NCBI GenBank assembly: GCA_032249735.1
Contig: JAVVHA010000005.1
Coordinates: forward strand, 29,444 to 93,443
From: Dehalococcoidia bacterium
GTDB lineage: Bacteria > Chloroflexota > Dehalococcoidia > SM23-28-2 > HRBIN24
Reading direction: 5' to 3'
DNA: 64,000 bases
A program made the translations under genes and the position numbers. Under the pieces are notes generated by a model. It did not search any database. It saw only the letters and a program-made list of their open reading frames with translations, and was not told the DNA's origin. The first letter of the stretch is position 1; every line of letters starts with the position of its first letter. Below are positions 1 to 9,241 of this stretch, one piece after another.

Positions 1-1
1 T

Positions 2-124
2 GGCGATGATGACCACGATGAAGGCTACGTAGAAGGCCCGAACGTTGAAAATGACATTAATGGGGAAAGGCGGGCCGGCCCGCGAGCGCGGGCGCCTTAT
101 CGGACGTCTCTGTCGGCGGCTCAA
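2..124 (-). CDS. Possible N-terminus of a membrane-anchored protein, cut by window edge
   Basis: An open minus-strand frame runs off the left edge. From a TTG at 122-124 it reads a very basic, Arg-rich segment and then a hydrophobic stretch (FYVAFIVVIIA) that looks like a signal anchor. A GAGGG lies about 12 bases before the TTG and a TATACT box sits at 173-178. Only 41 codons are visible, so function cannot be assigned. The start is uncertain and the frame could be non-coding. Confidence 0.3.
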   Translation of the reverse strand, partial: MSRRQRRPIRRPRSRAGPPFPINVIFNVRAFYVAFIVVIIA

Positions 125-211
125 TGCTGTGCTCAGCCCTCGTGGTGGGGTGCCTGATGCCCCCTGGCAGCTAGTATATCCTAAGGCTGGGGCTCTTCTC
201 CAGGAGCGCTC

Positions 212-973
212 TTACTGGATGGTTAGCCCACCATCCACCACCAGGCAGTGACCTGTGACGAACGAGGAGGCGTCGGACAGGAGCCAGGCGGCGGTGGCGG
301 CCACTTCCTCTGGCTCAGCAAAGCGGCCGATGGGCTCAATGCGCAGGAACTGGGAACGGAGCCCCTCGTCTCCGCCTAGAACACGTTCCACCATGGGGGT
401 GCGCACCACCCCTGGGCAGATGGCGTTGACGCGGATGCCCTTCCGCGCATATTCCAGGGCGGCAGTGCGAGTGAGGGCTACCACACCTTGTTTGGCTGCG
501 CTATAGGCCGGGGCGCCCCGCCATCCCACCATGCCAGCTACGGAGGCTGTGTTGACTATGGCCCCTCCGCCCTGCGATAGCATCTGCACTAGCTCGTACT
601 TCATGCAGAGCCAGACCCCTTTCAAATTGACGGCCAAGACCCGGTCCCAGTCCTCCTCACGGTAATCGGCCGTGAAGGCAGTGGCGCCCTCGATGCCGGC
701 GTTGTTGAAGGCCCCATCAAGGCGACCGAAGCGCGCCACCACCTCCCGTATTAGGGCCTCCACCTCCGGGGCGCGGGAGACGTCGCAACGCATGAACAGG
801 GAGGGGACGCCAAGCGCCTCCACCTCGCTGGCCACATCCTGCCCTCGACCGTCGACGTCGGCGATGGCCACAGCAGCAGCCCCCTCCTTGGCGAAAAGGA
901 TGGCAGCTGCCCGGCCGATGCCCGACGCACCTCCTGTCACCAAAACCACTTTGTCCTGCAGGAGAAGGCTCAT
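212..973 (-). CDS. SDR-family NAD(P)-dependent oxidoreductase
   Basis: Short-chain dehydrogenase/reductase of 253 residues, the normal size for a classical SDR. It shows the cofactor motif TGGASGIG near residues 14-21, NNAG near 91-94, a catalytic Ser in the NTASVAG segment and the YSAAK catalytic Tyr-Lys pair near 157-161. The acidic residue after beta-2 (IADVDG) suggests NAD(H) preference, by family rules. It is the last gene of the minus-strand Liv/CoA-ligase operon, 19 bases after the PaaK-like ligase, so it may oxidise a hydroxyacyl intermediate of the transported acid. Substrate is not determinable; annotation pipelines often label such proteins FabG-like. Confidence 0.9.
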   Translation of the reverse strand: MSLLLQDKVVLVTGGASGIGRAAAILFAKEGAAAVAIADVDGRGQDVASEVEALGVPSLFMRCDVSRAPEVEALIREVVARFGRLDGAFNNAGIEGATAFTADYREEDWDRVLAVNLKGVWLCMKYELVQMLSQGGGAIVNTASVAGMVGWRGAPAYSAAKQGVVALTRTAALEYARKGIRVNAICPGVVRTPMVERVLGGDEGLRSQFLRIEPIGRFAEPEEVAATAAWLLSDASSFVTGHCLVVDGGLTIQ

Positions 974-992
974 GGCTATCCCCTTGGCCTGC

Positions 993-2228
993 TTACTCCC
1001 AGGAACGTTCGTCCACCAAGGCCTTGGCGTCCTGGGGCAGGGAGCCAGGCGGGAGGAGCTCCACGCGGTCCACCCGGACGCGCCAGGCGGACTGAAGGCG
1101 CGCTTGCAGCTTTTCTACGTCGGGGGGTAGGGCGCCAGGTGTCAGCTCTAGTCGCAGCACCAGCTCGTCGCGGTGCTCCTTACGGCCTACCGCGGCCTGA
1201 AAACGGGCCACCCCCTCTAGCCCCTCCAATGCCTCGCGCACCTGGTGGGGATGGAGGAACATGCCCCGCACCTTCACTGCCTCACCCACTCGGCCCAGGA
1301 TGCGCGGTATGCGGGGCGAGGGGCGGCCACAAGGGCAGGGCTCGTCTATCAGGTATGTGGCGTCGCCTGTGCCAAACCTTATGAGGGGATAGACTTTGTT
1401 GAAGGTGGTGGCCACCACCTCCCCTGTCTCGCCTGGGGGGAGCTGGCGGCCGGTAGCCGGGTCCACCACCTCGATGACCATCTCTTCGGTCAGATGGAGG
1501 CCCTGGTGGGCGGGGCATTCCATGGCGATGAGGCCCAGGTCCGCTGTACCATAGGTCTCGATGGGGGTGATGCCCCTTTCCTGCAGCTCACGGCGCAGGG
1601 AAGGGGGGAGCATCTCCGCCCCTAATAGGGCGGCCCGCAGGCGCAGGTCCCGTCTGGGGTCCAGCCCCATTTCCTGCGCCCGCCTTAGGATGGCCATGAG
1701 GAAGCTGGGGGTCCCACAGTAGAGGGCTATGCCCAGGTCACGGAGCACCTGCACCTGTACATCGGTGTTGCCCACACCTCCCGGCACCACCGTCAGCCCC
1801 ACTGAGCACAGGAACTCGTCCAGCCCCATGCCTGCCGGCACCATGTGGTAGGAGTAGGTGTTGAGGGCCAGGTCGCCACGGCCTAAGCCGAAGGAGCACA
1901 ATAGCTCCCGCGCCCAATCGCCGGTGTAGAAGCTCTCACTCCCGCCGGGGTCATATATGGGGCCGGGGGAGACAAAGATATGAGTCAGCTCCCCAGCATC
2001 CACTGCCAAGAAGCCCCCGAAGGGTGGGTCTTCCCGCTGCAGTTGGGCCAGCTCCTCCTTGTGGGTGATGGGGATCCGCTGCAGGTCGGCCACCGTTTCC
2101 ACTTGGTGTGGCGCCATGCCGGCGGCGTCCATCTTCCGCCGCACAGCAGGAGCCCGCTGATAGGCATAGAGGATCTGCTCTCTCAGCCGTGGCAAGAGCC
2201 TCTCGTACCAGCCCTGGATCACACCCAT
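993..2228 (-). CDS. Phenylacetate-CoA ligase-like AMP-forming enzyme
   Basis: Protein of 411 residues resembling the PaaK/CapK branch of the adenylate-forming family, which makes acyl-CoA from a carboxylic acid, ATP and CoA. Visible features are PITHKEEL near the N-terminus, the adenylate-binding IETYGTADLGLIAMEC, the LIRFGTGDATYL core and the PaaK-type cysteine segment CPCGRPSPRIPRILGR. I chose the ATG at 2226-2228 because AGGAAGGG lies 7 bases upstream; a GTG at 2271-2273 would overlap livF by 13 bases. Its place behind livF suggests it activates the imported acid. Aromatic acid substrates are typical for the family, but that is inference here. Confidence 0.85.
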   Translation of the reverse strand: MGVIQGWYERLLPRLREQILYAYQRAPAVRRKMDAAGMAPHQVETVADLQRIPITHKEELAQLQREDPPFGGFLAVDAGELTHIFVSPGPIYDPGGSESFYTGDWARELLCSFGLGRGDLALNTYSYHMVPAGMGLDEFLCSVGLTVVPGGVGNTDVQVQVLRDLGIALYCGTPSFLMAILRRAQEMGLDPRRDLRLRAALLGAEMLPPSLRRELQERGITPIETYGTADLGLIAMECPAHQGLHLTEEMVIEVVDPATGRQLPPGETGEVVATTFNKVYPLIRFGTGDATYLIDEPCPCGRPSPRIPRILGRVGEAVKVRGMFLHPHQVREALEGLEGVARFQAAVGRKEHRDELVLRLELTPGALPPDVEKLQARLQSAWRVRVDRVELLPPGSLPQDAKALVDERSWE

Positions 2229-2260
2229 CTCTTTACCCTTCCTCAGGTCTATACCTTGCC

Positions 2261-3082
2261 TCAGGAGAGCCACCGCTTGCGGCGCTTGTAGTGCTTCACC
2301 TCCCGGTAGCTCTTGCGCTGGCCCACAGCGCTCAGCCCCAGGTAGAATTCCCTAATATCCTCGTTGTTCATGAGCTTGTCTGGGTCGCCGTCCAGGACGA
2401 TGCGCCCGTCCTCCATGACGTAGCCGTATTGGACGATCTGGAGGGCAGCCATGGCGTTCTGTTCCACCAATAGTATGGTGACGCCCTCCTCCCGGTTGAG
2501 GCGGAGGACGATATCGAAGATCTCCCTGACCAACTGGGGGGCGAGGCCCAGGGAGGGCTCGTCCAGGAGCATGAGCTTGGGCCGGCTCATGAGGGCACGG
2601 CCGATGGCCAGCATCTGTTGCTCACCCCCCGAGAGGTAACCGGCCTTGACGTGGCGGCGCCGCCTCAACTGGGGGAAGTAATGGTACACCATCTCCAGGT
2701 CGCGGCGGACCTGGCCATCGCCACGGACATGGGCGCCGGCGATGAGGTTCTCCTCCACCGTCAGGTGCTCGAAGACCCGCCTGCCCTCCAGCACTTGGAC
2801 TAGGCCCAGCCGAACGATCTCAGCGGCGTCCTTCTGGTCTATCCGCTGGCCCATGAACTCTATGGTTCCTTTTATGATCTCCCCGCGCTCTGGGCGCAAG
2901 AGCCCCGAGATGGCCTTAAGGGTAGTGCTCTTGCCGGCGCCGTTGGCCCCCAGGAGGGCCACTATGCCCCCCTGGGGGACCTGCAGCGACACCCCCTTCA
3001 AGACCAGCACCACCCCGTTGTAGACCACCTCGATGTTGTTTACCTGTAGAAGGGGTCGCTCCGGCGCTACGGTCATGCCCAT
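2261..3082 (-). CDS. livF: Liv-type ABC transporter ATP-binding protein
   Basis: ATPase of the branched-chain amino acid (HAAT) ABC family, 273 residues. Walker A GANGAGKST is at 45-53, the signature LSGGEQQ at 149-155 and Walker B LMLLDEP at 169-175. The LVQVLEGRRVFEHLTV region is typical of LivF. The C-terminus carries an unusual basic extension ending in KHYKRRKRWLS. It follows the binding-protein gene by 6 bases and acts with LivG and the LivH/LivM permeases at the inner face of the membrane. Neighbouring CoA ligases suggest the cargo may be a carboxylic acid rather than an amino acid. Confidence 0.92.
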   Translation of the reverse strand: MGMTVAPERPLLQVNNIEVVYNGVVLVLKGVSLQVPQGGIVALLGANGAGKSTTLKAISGLLRPERGEIIKGTIEFMGQRIDQKDAAEIVRLGLVQVLEGRRVFEHLTVEENLIAGAHVRGDGQVRRDLEMVYHYFPQLRRRRHVKAGYLSGGEQQMLAIGRALMSRPKLMLLDEPSLGLAPQLVREIFDIVLRLNREEGVTILLVEQNAMAALQIVQYGYVMEDGRIVLDGDPDKLMNNEDIREFYLGLSAVGQRKSYREVKHYKRRKRWLS

Positions 3083-3088
3083 CGCCTC

Positions 3089-4384
3089 CTACTTGTAGAC
3101 CAAGGACTCCACGATGTCCCGGTATCCCCGGAACCAGTCCTTAGCCAGCACCCATTTGCCTCCCTTGGCCTGCCAGACCTGCACGTAGCCGCCGCCCTCG
3201 TGGTCGCGGGGGCTCAGCTCCAGGCGCACCAGGCCGGAGATATCGCCCTTGATGTTCTCCATCCCCCCCTTCATCTTCTCGCCGGTGACGGGCTCGCCCC
3301 CTAGGCGCAAGGCCTGCCTGATGGCCTCCGCCCACATGAAAGCCTGGGCCACGCCCCTCATGTAGTAGACGTTGCTCTCCTCCATGACCTTGGGGGGCGA
3401 CTGGCCCTCGGCCCGGTACATCTGCCGGATCTCGTTCAGGACGGGGTGGTCGGTGCCGATGGCCGTGAACTGGAGGCCGTAGTAGCCCTCGGCCACGCTC
3501 CATCCGCCGGCGGCTATCACGTCTGCGTCCGCCGAGCCCCATACCAGCGAGATAACGCGGTCCAGGGGGAAGCCAGCATCCTTGAAGGCCTTAATGGAGA
3601 CGGACGGGCTGCGGCCGAAGAGGTGGGTGATGACCCAGTCGGCCTTGAACCGCTGTACGATGTCCGTCACCTGGGCGGACATCTCCACGCCAGGGGGTGG
3701 CACGGCGTACTCCCGTATCTCCAGACCTTCCCTCTGGGCGATGGCCCGGAGCACATCGAGAGGCTCTCTGCCAGCGGGGTTGTCGTAGTACAGGTAGGCG
3801 ATCTTAGGCTTTCCGGGCTTGCCCGCCTTCTGCCACTGCTCCAGCACGAACTGCACCGCCGCTCCCGCCTGGGACCAGTAGCTAGCGGCCGTGGGGAAGT
3901 TGTAAGGGAACTTCTCGCCGTTGGCCGCCGCTGCGACCCCATAGCCTGGGTGGTTACATACAATCTTATCTGCCACGCACCGCTCCACTAGGGCCGCGGT
4001 GATGGGCGTCCCATAGGTGTTGATGATGACGACCCCCTGGGCCTTCATGCGCTCATAGCACTCCACGCCCTTGGGCACCTCATAGCCGTGTTCACAGAAA
4101 ATGACCTCAATGGGGTGGCCCTCCACTCCCCCCTTCTTGTTGATGAGCTTTATGGCATCCTCGAACCCGGCCTTGTAGGGAGGTCCGATGAGCTGGGTGG
4201 CCCCTGTGGCATCATACATGAAGCCCACCTTAACGGGCTCCTTGGTAACGGGGGTCTGGGCAGCCACTGGCGTGCGAGCTGCTGGTGTGGCCTTCTCCTC
4301 CTCCCCTTGGCAGGCTATGGCCAAGGTCGTGAGCAGGGAGAGGGCCAGGGCCGCCCATAGAACCTTGGCGATCTTCAAGGCCAT
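3089..4384 (-). CDS. livK: Liv-type substrate-binding lipoprotein
   Basis: Periplasmic-binding-protein fold of the Leu/Ile/Val-binding family, 431 residues. The start at 4382-4384 gives a clear lipoprotein signal peptide (ALALSLLTTLAIAC, lipobox LAIAC) directly behind AAGGAGGTG; a start 13 codons earlier would bury it. A Thr/Pro/Ala-rich tether follows the Cys, then the mature domain beginning KVGFMYDATGA. The protein should be anchored outside the membrane and deliver ligand to LivHM. It lies between livM and livF in the operon. The ligand is unknown; the family also binds aromatic acids, amides and short peptides. Confidence 0.9.
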   Translation of the reverse strand: MALKIAKVLWAALALSLLTTLAIACQGEEEKATPAARTPVAAQTPVTKEPVKVGFMYDATGATQLIGPPYKAGFEDAIKLINKKGGVEGHPIEVIFCEHGYEVPKGVECYERMKAQGVVIINTYGTPITAALVERCVADKIVCNHPGYGVAAAANGEKFPYNFPTAASYWSQAGAAVQFVLEQWQKAGKPGKPKIAYLYYDNPAGREPLDVLRAIAQREGLEIREYAVPPPGVEMSAQVTDIVQRFKADWVITHLFGRSPSVSIKAFKDAGFPLDRVISLVWGSADADVIAAGGWSVAEGYYGLQFTAIGTDHPVLNEIRQMYRAEGQSPPKVMEESNVYYMRGVAQAFMWAEAIRQALRLGGEPVTGEKMKGGMENIKGDISGLVRLELSPRDHEGGGYVQVWQAKGGKWVLAKDWFRGYRDIVESLVYK

Positions 4385-4400
4385 CACCTCCTTCTTACCA

Positions 4401-5465
4401 TCAGTATGGGAAGGGCCAGACACGGAAGTAGTCTTTCACGTTGCGCCACAGGCGGTTGAGCCCCTCGGGCTCCACCATGAGGAAGAGCACGATGAGCCCA
4501 CCGTAGACAGCAAATCTCAAGTGAGCTACAAAGGAATGGATGTCCGATACCGGTATCACCCCCTTAAAGGTCTGCAAGACCTCCTCCAAAATGAAGGGCA
4601 GCAAAACGACGAAGGCCGTCCCATATATGGTGCCCAGGACGCTGCCCAGGCCACCGATGATGATCATGGCCAGAAAGGCTATGGACTCCACGATGCGGAA
4701 AGCCTCGATGTTGGCGTTGCCCAAGTAGTAGACCCACAGCGCCCCCGCCACCCCGGCATAGAAGGAGCTGATCATGAAGGCCAAGAGCTTGTAACGCACT
4801 ATGTCCACGCCGATGAGCTCTGCCGCCACATCCCGGTCGCGGATGGCCACAAAGGCCCTGCCCAGGCGGCTGCGAGCGATGTTCAAGGCCACCACCACCG
4901 CCACTATCACCAGGGCTAGGATGAGAAAGTATTTCTCCCGCTCTGTGTCGATGGTCAACGGCCCTAGGCTGGGCCGTGGGACGATAATGCTGGACTGGAA
5001 GCCGCCCCCGATCCACTTCACATGGGTGATAATCCACTCGGTGATGAACTGGGCAGCCAGGGTAGCGAAGGCCAGATAGAACCCCTTGATGCGCACCGAA
5101 GGCAGGCCCACCAGCAATCCATACACGGAGGCGAATACCCCTCCAGCCACCAGCCCTATCCAGAAAGGCATATCAGCCCGGGAGGACATGATGGCGGCCG
5201 TGTAGCCACCCACCGCCATGAAGGCTGCATGCCCCACCGATATCTGCCCGCACAGCCCCACCAGGATGTTGAGGCCCAGGGCAGCGATAAGGTGGATGCC
5301 CACGAGGTTAGCCCATACCAACCGCTGCGTGTCCACCACAAAGGGGAGGACGAAGACGAACAACGCCAAGAACGCCCAAACAGTGATGCGGGCCAATGGC
5401 ACCGTGTAAAGGGCCATGTCCGCCTGATAAGTAGTCTTGAAGACGCCACACTCCCGGTTGATCAT
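4401..5465 (-). CDS. livM: Liv-type ABC transporter permease LivM
   Basis: Inner-membrane permease of about 354 residues with many hydrophobic helices and the conserved LivM segments GLNILVGLCGQISVGHAAF and GGLGSVLGTIYG. The likely start, ATG 5463-5465, lies 4 bases after the livH stop; an in-frame ATG at 5415-5417 (MALYTVPLARITV) is an alternative that starts nearer the first helix. It pairs with LivH to form the transmembrane channel. Placed between livH and livK, it belongs to the same minus-strand transcript. Confidence 0.92.
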   Translation of the reverse strand: MINRECGVFKTTYQADMALYTVPLARITVWAFLALFVFVLPFVVDTQRLVWANLVGIHLIAALGLNILVGLCGQISVGHAAFMAVGGYTAAIMSSRADMPFWIGLVAGGVFASVYGLLVGLPSVRIKGFYLAFATLAAQFITEWIITHVKWIGGGFQSSIIVPRPSLGPLTIDTEREKYFLILALVIVAVVVALNIARSRLGRAFVAIRDRDVAAELIGVDIVRYKLLAFMISSFYAGVAGALWVYYLGNANIEAFRIVESIAFLAMIIIGGLGSVLGTIYGTAFVVLLPFILEEVLQTFKGVIPVSDIHSFVAHLRFAVYGGLIVLFLMVEPEGLNRLWRNVKDYFRVWPFPY

Positions 5466-5469
5466 CGCC

Positions 5470-6354
5470 CTACACCCGCTCGATGATCTCGCGCCCAAAG
5501 AGGCCGTAGGGGCGCACCATCAGCACCACCAGCATCAGCACGAAGGGGACGAAGTCCTTGAGCCCTCCCCCCACATGGGGGTCTAGGTAGCCAGCGGCCA
5601 AGTTCTCCGTCACCCCCACCACCAGTCCTCCGATGACGGCGCCGGCCAAAGAGTCCAGCCCTCCAAGGATGGCTGCCGGGAAGACCTTAAGCCCCAAAAG
5701 GGCCAGGTACTGGTCCACACCGATCTTGGCCCCCCATATGAGCCCCCCAGCCACGGCCGTGAGCCCTGCCAGGGCCCAGGACACGGCAAAGACGGTGCTC
5801 ACCCGGATGCCCATGGCCATGGCTGCCTGTTGGTCGTCGGCCACCGCCCGGAGGGCGATGCCCACCCGCGACCGCTGGAAGAGGTAAGCGAAGGCGGCCG
5901 CTAGGAAGAGGGCGATGCCCACCCCTGCCAGGTCTACGGCCCCCACTGATATACTCCCCAGCTGCAGTGGTTTGGTGGGCAAAAGCAGGTCCAAGCTCCG
6001 CGTCTGAACTCCCCAAGTGATGGACACGAAGCCCCGCAAGAAGATTCCCAGTCCCAGGGTGGCCATGATCATGCCCACCACGGGCCGCCCGATCATGGGG
6101 CGCAGCACCCCCCTCTCCAAGACGAAGCCGAACAGCACCATCAGCGCCAGTGTGATGCCGATGCCCGCTGCCAGGGGTAGCCCATATATAGCGGTCATGG
6201 CCACCGCTAGGAAGGCGGCGAACATCAACAGCTCGCCTACAGCGAAGTTGATGACGCTGGTGGCCTTGTATATGATGACAAACCCCAAGGCCACCAAGCC
6301 GTAAATGGCCCCTAGGATGAGACCCTTCACCAGTAGGGAGAGGAAGAAGTCCAT
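5470..6354 (-). CDS. livH: Liv-type ABC transporter permease LivH
   Basis: Inner-membrane permease of 294 residues starting MDFFLSLLVKGLILGAIYGLVALGFVIIYKATSVINFA cut to its hallmark features: the ALGFVIIYKAT and NFAVGELLMFAAF segments, and the C-terminal AAILGGLDSLAGAVIGG loop that contacts the ATPases. Length and helix pattern are normal for LivH. It starts 2 bases after the acyl-CoA ligase stop, so translational coupling is likely. It forms a heterodimer with LivM. Confidence 0.92.
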   Translation of the reverse strand: MDFFLSLLVKGLILGAIYGLVALGFVIIYKATSVINFAVGELLMFAAFLAVAMTAIYGLPLAAGIGITLALMVLFGFVLERGVLRPMIGRPVVGMIMATLGLGIFLRGFVSITWGVQTRSLDLLLPTKPLQLGSISVGAVDLAGVGIALFLAAAFAYLFQRSRVGIALRAVADDQQAAMAMGIRVSTVFAVSWALAGLTAVAGGLIWGAKIGVDQYLALLGLKVFPAAILGGLDSLAGAVIGGLVVGVTENLAAGYLDPHVGGGLKDFVPFVLMLVVLMVRPYGLFGREIIERV

Positions 6355-6356
6355 CT

Positions 6357-8270
6357 CTACCTCCTCGCTGGGGCCTCCACGGCCTCCCGTACATCGAAGA
6401 TGGGCACCGTGCTCTTCACCTGGGCCTGCCGGCCGTCCTCATAGGTGATGGTGGCTGTCACCTCCACCTGGGAGGTATCGCTGTAGAGGGCTTCGATAAG
6501 GGGGGCGTACTTCTGGGCGATAAACCGACGGCGCACCTTTCGGGTACGGGTGATCTCCTCGTCGTCAGGGTCCAGCTCCTTGTGCAGGATGAGGAACCGA
6601 CGGATGCGGGTTTCCGGCGGCAGCTCGCGGTTCACCCTTTCCACCTCGCGGTAGACCAGCTGGCCCACCTCCGGCTTCTGCGACAGGTCCATGTAGCTGG
6701 TGTAGGCCACGCCGTTCTTCTCCGCCCACTTGCCCACCGTCTGGCCATCGATGTTGATGAGGGCAGCCACGAAGGGGCGATCGGGCCCCAGGGCCACCGC
6801 CTCCTTGATGTAGGGGCTGAACTTGAGCTTGTTCTCGATCCATTGGGGGGCGAAGGTGGTGCCATCGGCCAAACGGGTAACGTCCTTGAGCCGGTCGACG
6901 ATGACGAGCTGGCCATCTGGGGTGAAGAAGCCGGCGTCGCCCGTGTGCAGCCACCCATCCTCCAGGGTCTCGGCCGTGGCTTCCGGGTTCTTAAAGTAGC
7001 CTTGAAAGACCCCCGGGCTTTTCACTAACACCTCGCCCGCATCGGAGATGCGCACCTCCACCCCCGGCAGGGGCCGGCCCACAGTGTCGGCCCTTACCTC
7101 TCCGTCCCTCTGTACGGTGACGAGGGCCGAGGCCTCCGTGGCGCCATAGACCTGCTTCAGGTTGATGCCCAGGCTGCGGAAGAAGCTTATCACCTCCGGG
7201 CCGATGGCTGCCCCGCCCGTGTAGGCAAAGCGGATACGCCTCAGCCCCATGTGATCCCTTATTGGCCCGTATGCCAGGAAGTCGCCCAGCTGATAGAGGA
7301 GGCGCAGCCAGATGGGTATCCCCTTGCCCTGACCCCGCCGCGCCTCCACCGCCTGGGCTACCTTCATGGCCAAGTGGTAAACTCGCCGCTTCACCCAGTC
7401 GGCGTCCTCCATGCGCACCTGAATGGCGGCTAGGAGGTTCTCCCATATGCGGGGCGGGGCTACGATGAAGTGAGGCCCGATCTCCCGCAGGTCCCGCTGC
7501 ACCGTCTCCGGTTCCTCAGGTATGTTGATGGCACATCCCACCTTGTGGGCCATGGCTACGGAGAAGAAGAAGTCCCCCACCCAGGCGATGGGCAGGTATG
7601 CCATGAGCTCGTCCTGGGGGCGGAACCTGTCCACTTGTAGCGTGAGGTCGCACACCGAGAGGACGTTGCTGTGGCTCAGCATCGCCCCCTTGGGGAAGCC
7701 GGTGGTGCCAGAAGTGTAGGCGATGATAGCGATGTCCTGCGGCTGGGTCTGCTCCACCTGCTCATCGAAGTAGTTGGGGTTCTTGCGGTCGAACTCCCGG
7801 CCCAGCTCCTGGACCTGCGCCACGCTTATGAGGATGGGGTCCTTGTAGTGGCGCATGCCCCGGGGGTCATCATAGATAAGCTTCTCCAGGTGGGGCAGAC
7901 CCTCCCGCAGGGAGAGGATCTTGTCCACCTGCTCCTGGTCCTCGGCCAGGACGAACTTGGCCTCCGAGTGGTGGATGACGTACTGGACCTCGCGGGCGAT
8001 GGAGTCCTGGTACAGGGGCACAGGGATCCCGCCTAGGGACTGGGCAGCTAATATGCCCCAATAGAGCTGAGGGCGGTTATCGCCGATGATGGCCAGCTTG
8101 TCCCCCCGTTGGAAGCCGAGGACGGCCAGCCCCAGGGCCAGGGCCTTGACGTTCTCATAGACATCGGCCCAGGTGTAGGTCTGCCAGATGCCGTACTCCT
8201 TCTCTCGCATAGCCGCTTTACGGCCCAGGTGACGGGCGTTGTGCAAGAGGAGCTTGGGAATGGTGTCCAT
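6357..8270 (-). CDS. Long-chain acyl-CoA synthetase (AMP-forming)
   Basis: Adenylate-forming ligase of 637 residues, the size of FadD15-type long-chain fatty-acyl-CoA synthetases. The P-loop-like motif IAYTSGTTGFPKGAMLSH lies near 186-203, QVYGATEAS near 376-384, and the LHTGDAG and IVDRLKD hinge motifs follow. It converts a fatty or other long carboxylic acid plus ATP and CoA to acyl-CoA in the cytoplasm. It is sandwiched between livG (6 bases upstream) and livH, an arrangement that ties the transporter to CoA activation of its cargo. Confidence 0.92.
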   Translation of the reverse strand: MDTIPKLLLHNARHLGRKAAMREKEYGIWQTYTWADVYENVKALALGLAVLGFQRGDKLAIIGDNRPQLYWGILAAQSLGGIPVPLYQDSIAREVQYVIHHSEAKFVLAEDQEQVDKILSLREGLPHLEKLIYDDPRGMRHYKDPILISVAQVQELGREFDRKNPNYFDEQVEQTQPQDIAIIAYTSGTTGFPKGAMLSHSNVLSVCDLTLQVDRFRPQDELMAYLPIAWVGDFFFSVAMAHKVGCAINIPEEPETVQRDLREIGPHFIVAPPRIWENLLAAIQVRMEDADWVKRRVYHLAMKVAQAVEARRGQGKGIPIWLRLLYQLGDFLAYGPIRDHMGLRRIRFAYTGGAAIGPEVISFFRSLGINLKQVYGATEASALVTVQRDGEVRADTVGRPLPGVEVRISDAGEVLVKSPGVFQGYFKNPEATAETLEDGWLHTGDAGFFTPDGQLVIVDRLKDVTRLADGTTFAPQWIENKLKFSPYIKEAVALGPDRPFVAALINIDGQTVGKWAEKNGVAYTSYMDLSQKPEVGQLVYREVERVNRELPPETRIRRFLILHKELDPDDEEITRTRKVRRRFIAQKYAPLIEALYSDTSQVEVTATITYEDGRQAQVKSTVPIFDVREAVEAPARR

Positions 8271-8276
8271 GGCCTC

Positions 8277-9065
8277 TCACCCCCTGCGCGGTGAAACCGC
8301 TTCTCCCAGATAGGCCTTAATGGCCCGCGGGTCGTTGGCTACCTCCTCGGGCTTGCCCTCGCAGATCTTCTCCCCCAGGTCCAGGACGATGACCCGGTCG
8401 GAGATGTCCATCACCACCCCCATGTCATGCTCGATGAGGACGATGCCGATGCCCATCTCCTCCTGCACGTCCAGGATGAAGCGGGCCATATCCTCCTTCT
8501 CCTCCAAATTCATTCCCGCCATGGGCTCGTCCAGGAGGAGAAGCTCGGGCTCCAGGGCCAGAGCCCGCCCCAGCTCCACCCGCTTCTGCAGCCCGTAGGG
8601 AAGGGCGCCGGCGGGCATCTTGCGTATGTGCTCGATCTCCAGGAAGTCGATGATGCGCTCTACCACCTCCCGGTGGCGGATCTCCTCTCGTTGGGCCAGG
8701 CCCCAATACAAGGCGCAAGCGAGGGCGTTAGAGCGCATGCGCACATGCCGCCCCAGCATGATGTTGTCCAGCACCGTCATGCCCCGAAAGAGGGCCAGGT
8801 TCTGGAAGGTGCGGGCGATGCCCAGGGCGGCGATGCGGTGAGGACGCCAGCGGGTGATGTCCTGCCCTTTGAACAGGATGCGGCCACGCTGAGGGTGGTA
8901 ATGCCCACATATGGCGTTGATAAGGGTGGTCTTCCCCGCCCCGTTAGGGCCCACGATGGCCAGGATCTCCCCCTTGCGGGCCTCTAAGCTGACACCCCGC
9001 AGGGCCTGCACGCCCCCGAAGGCCAGCCATACGTCTTGCACCTGAAGAAGCGCTGTCCCTTCCAA
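8277..9065 (-). CDS. livG: Liv-type ABC transporter ATP-binding protein LivG
   Basis: HAAT-family ATPase. With the TTG start at 9063-9065 it is 262 residues, with GPNGAGKT at 39-46, a LPYGLQKRVELGRAL signature region and Walker B LLLLDEPMAGMN, all LivG-like. I prefer this TTG because GGAGG lies 6 bases upstream and because a longer frame (ATG at 9129-9131) would begin inside the -35 box of the operon promoter. It is the first gene of the operon and is separated from its partner permeases by the acyl-CoA ligase gene. Confidence 0.9.
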   Translation of the reverse strand: MEGTALLQVQDVWLAFGGVQALRGVSLEARKGEILAIVGPNGAGKTTLINAICGHYHPQRGRILFKGQDITRWRPHRIAALGIARTFQNLALFRGMTVLDNIMLGRHVRMRSNALACALYWGLAQREEIRHREVVERIIDFLEIEHIRKMPAGALPYGLQKRVELGRALALEPELLLLDEPMAGMNLEEKEDMARFILDVQEEMGIGIVLIEHDMGVVMDISDRVIVLDLGEKICEGKPEEVANDPRAIKAYLGEAVSPRRG

Positions 9066-9102
9066 AGGACGCCTCCATCCAAATAACGTCAGGATACCCC
9101 AG

Positions 9103-9131
9103 TTTAAACATATAGTCAGATTTTGTGTCAA
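9103..9131 (-). promoter_or_regulatory. Promoter of the liv/CoA-ligase operon
   Basis: On the minus strand a perfect TTGACA (9126-9131) is followed after exactly 17 bases by TTTAAA (9103-9108). Transcription would begin near 9096, about 30 bases before the livG TTG start. Confidence 0.75.
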
Positions 9132-9158
9132 GAGGTGGGCAGCGACCGTTTCGTGCTC

Positions 9159-9187
9159 TTGACAGTCCCGTGGTCACTGCGCATCCT
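9159..9187 (+). promoter_or_regulatory. Possible promoter of the enoyl-CoA hydratase gene
   Basis: A perfect TTGACA at 9159-9164 is followed after 17 bases by a weak CATCCT at 9182-9187. It is divergent from the livG promoter and about 55 bases before the hydratase start. The poor -10 makes this tentative. Confidence 0.4.
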
Positions 9188-9241
9188 TTCCATGACGGCC
9201 TTCTTCTCAATCATGGCCTGTTAGCAAGGAGGTGAGGAGTT

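Noticed and set aside
9066..9131. ATG at 9129-9131 as livG start
   Set aside because: Lies in the -35 box of the operon promoter and adds 22 residues unlike LivG; TTG at 9065 has GGAGG at proper distance.
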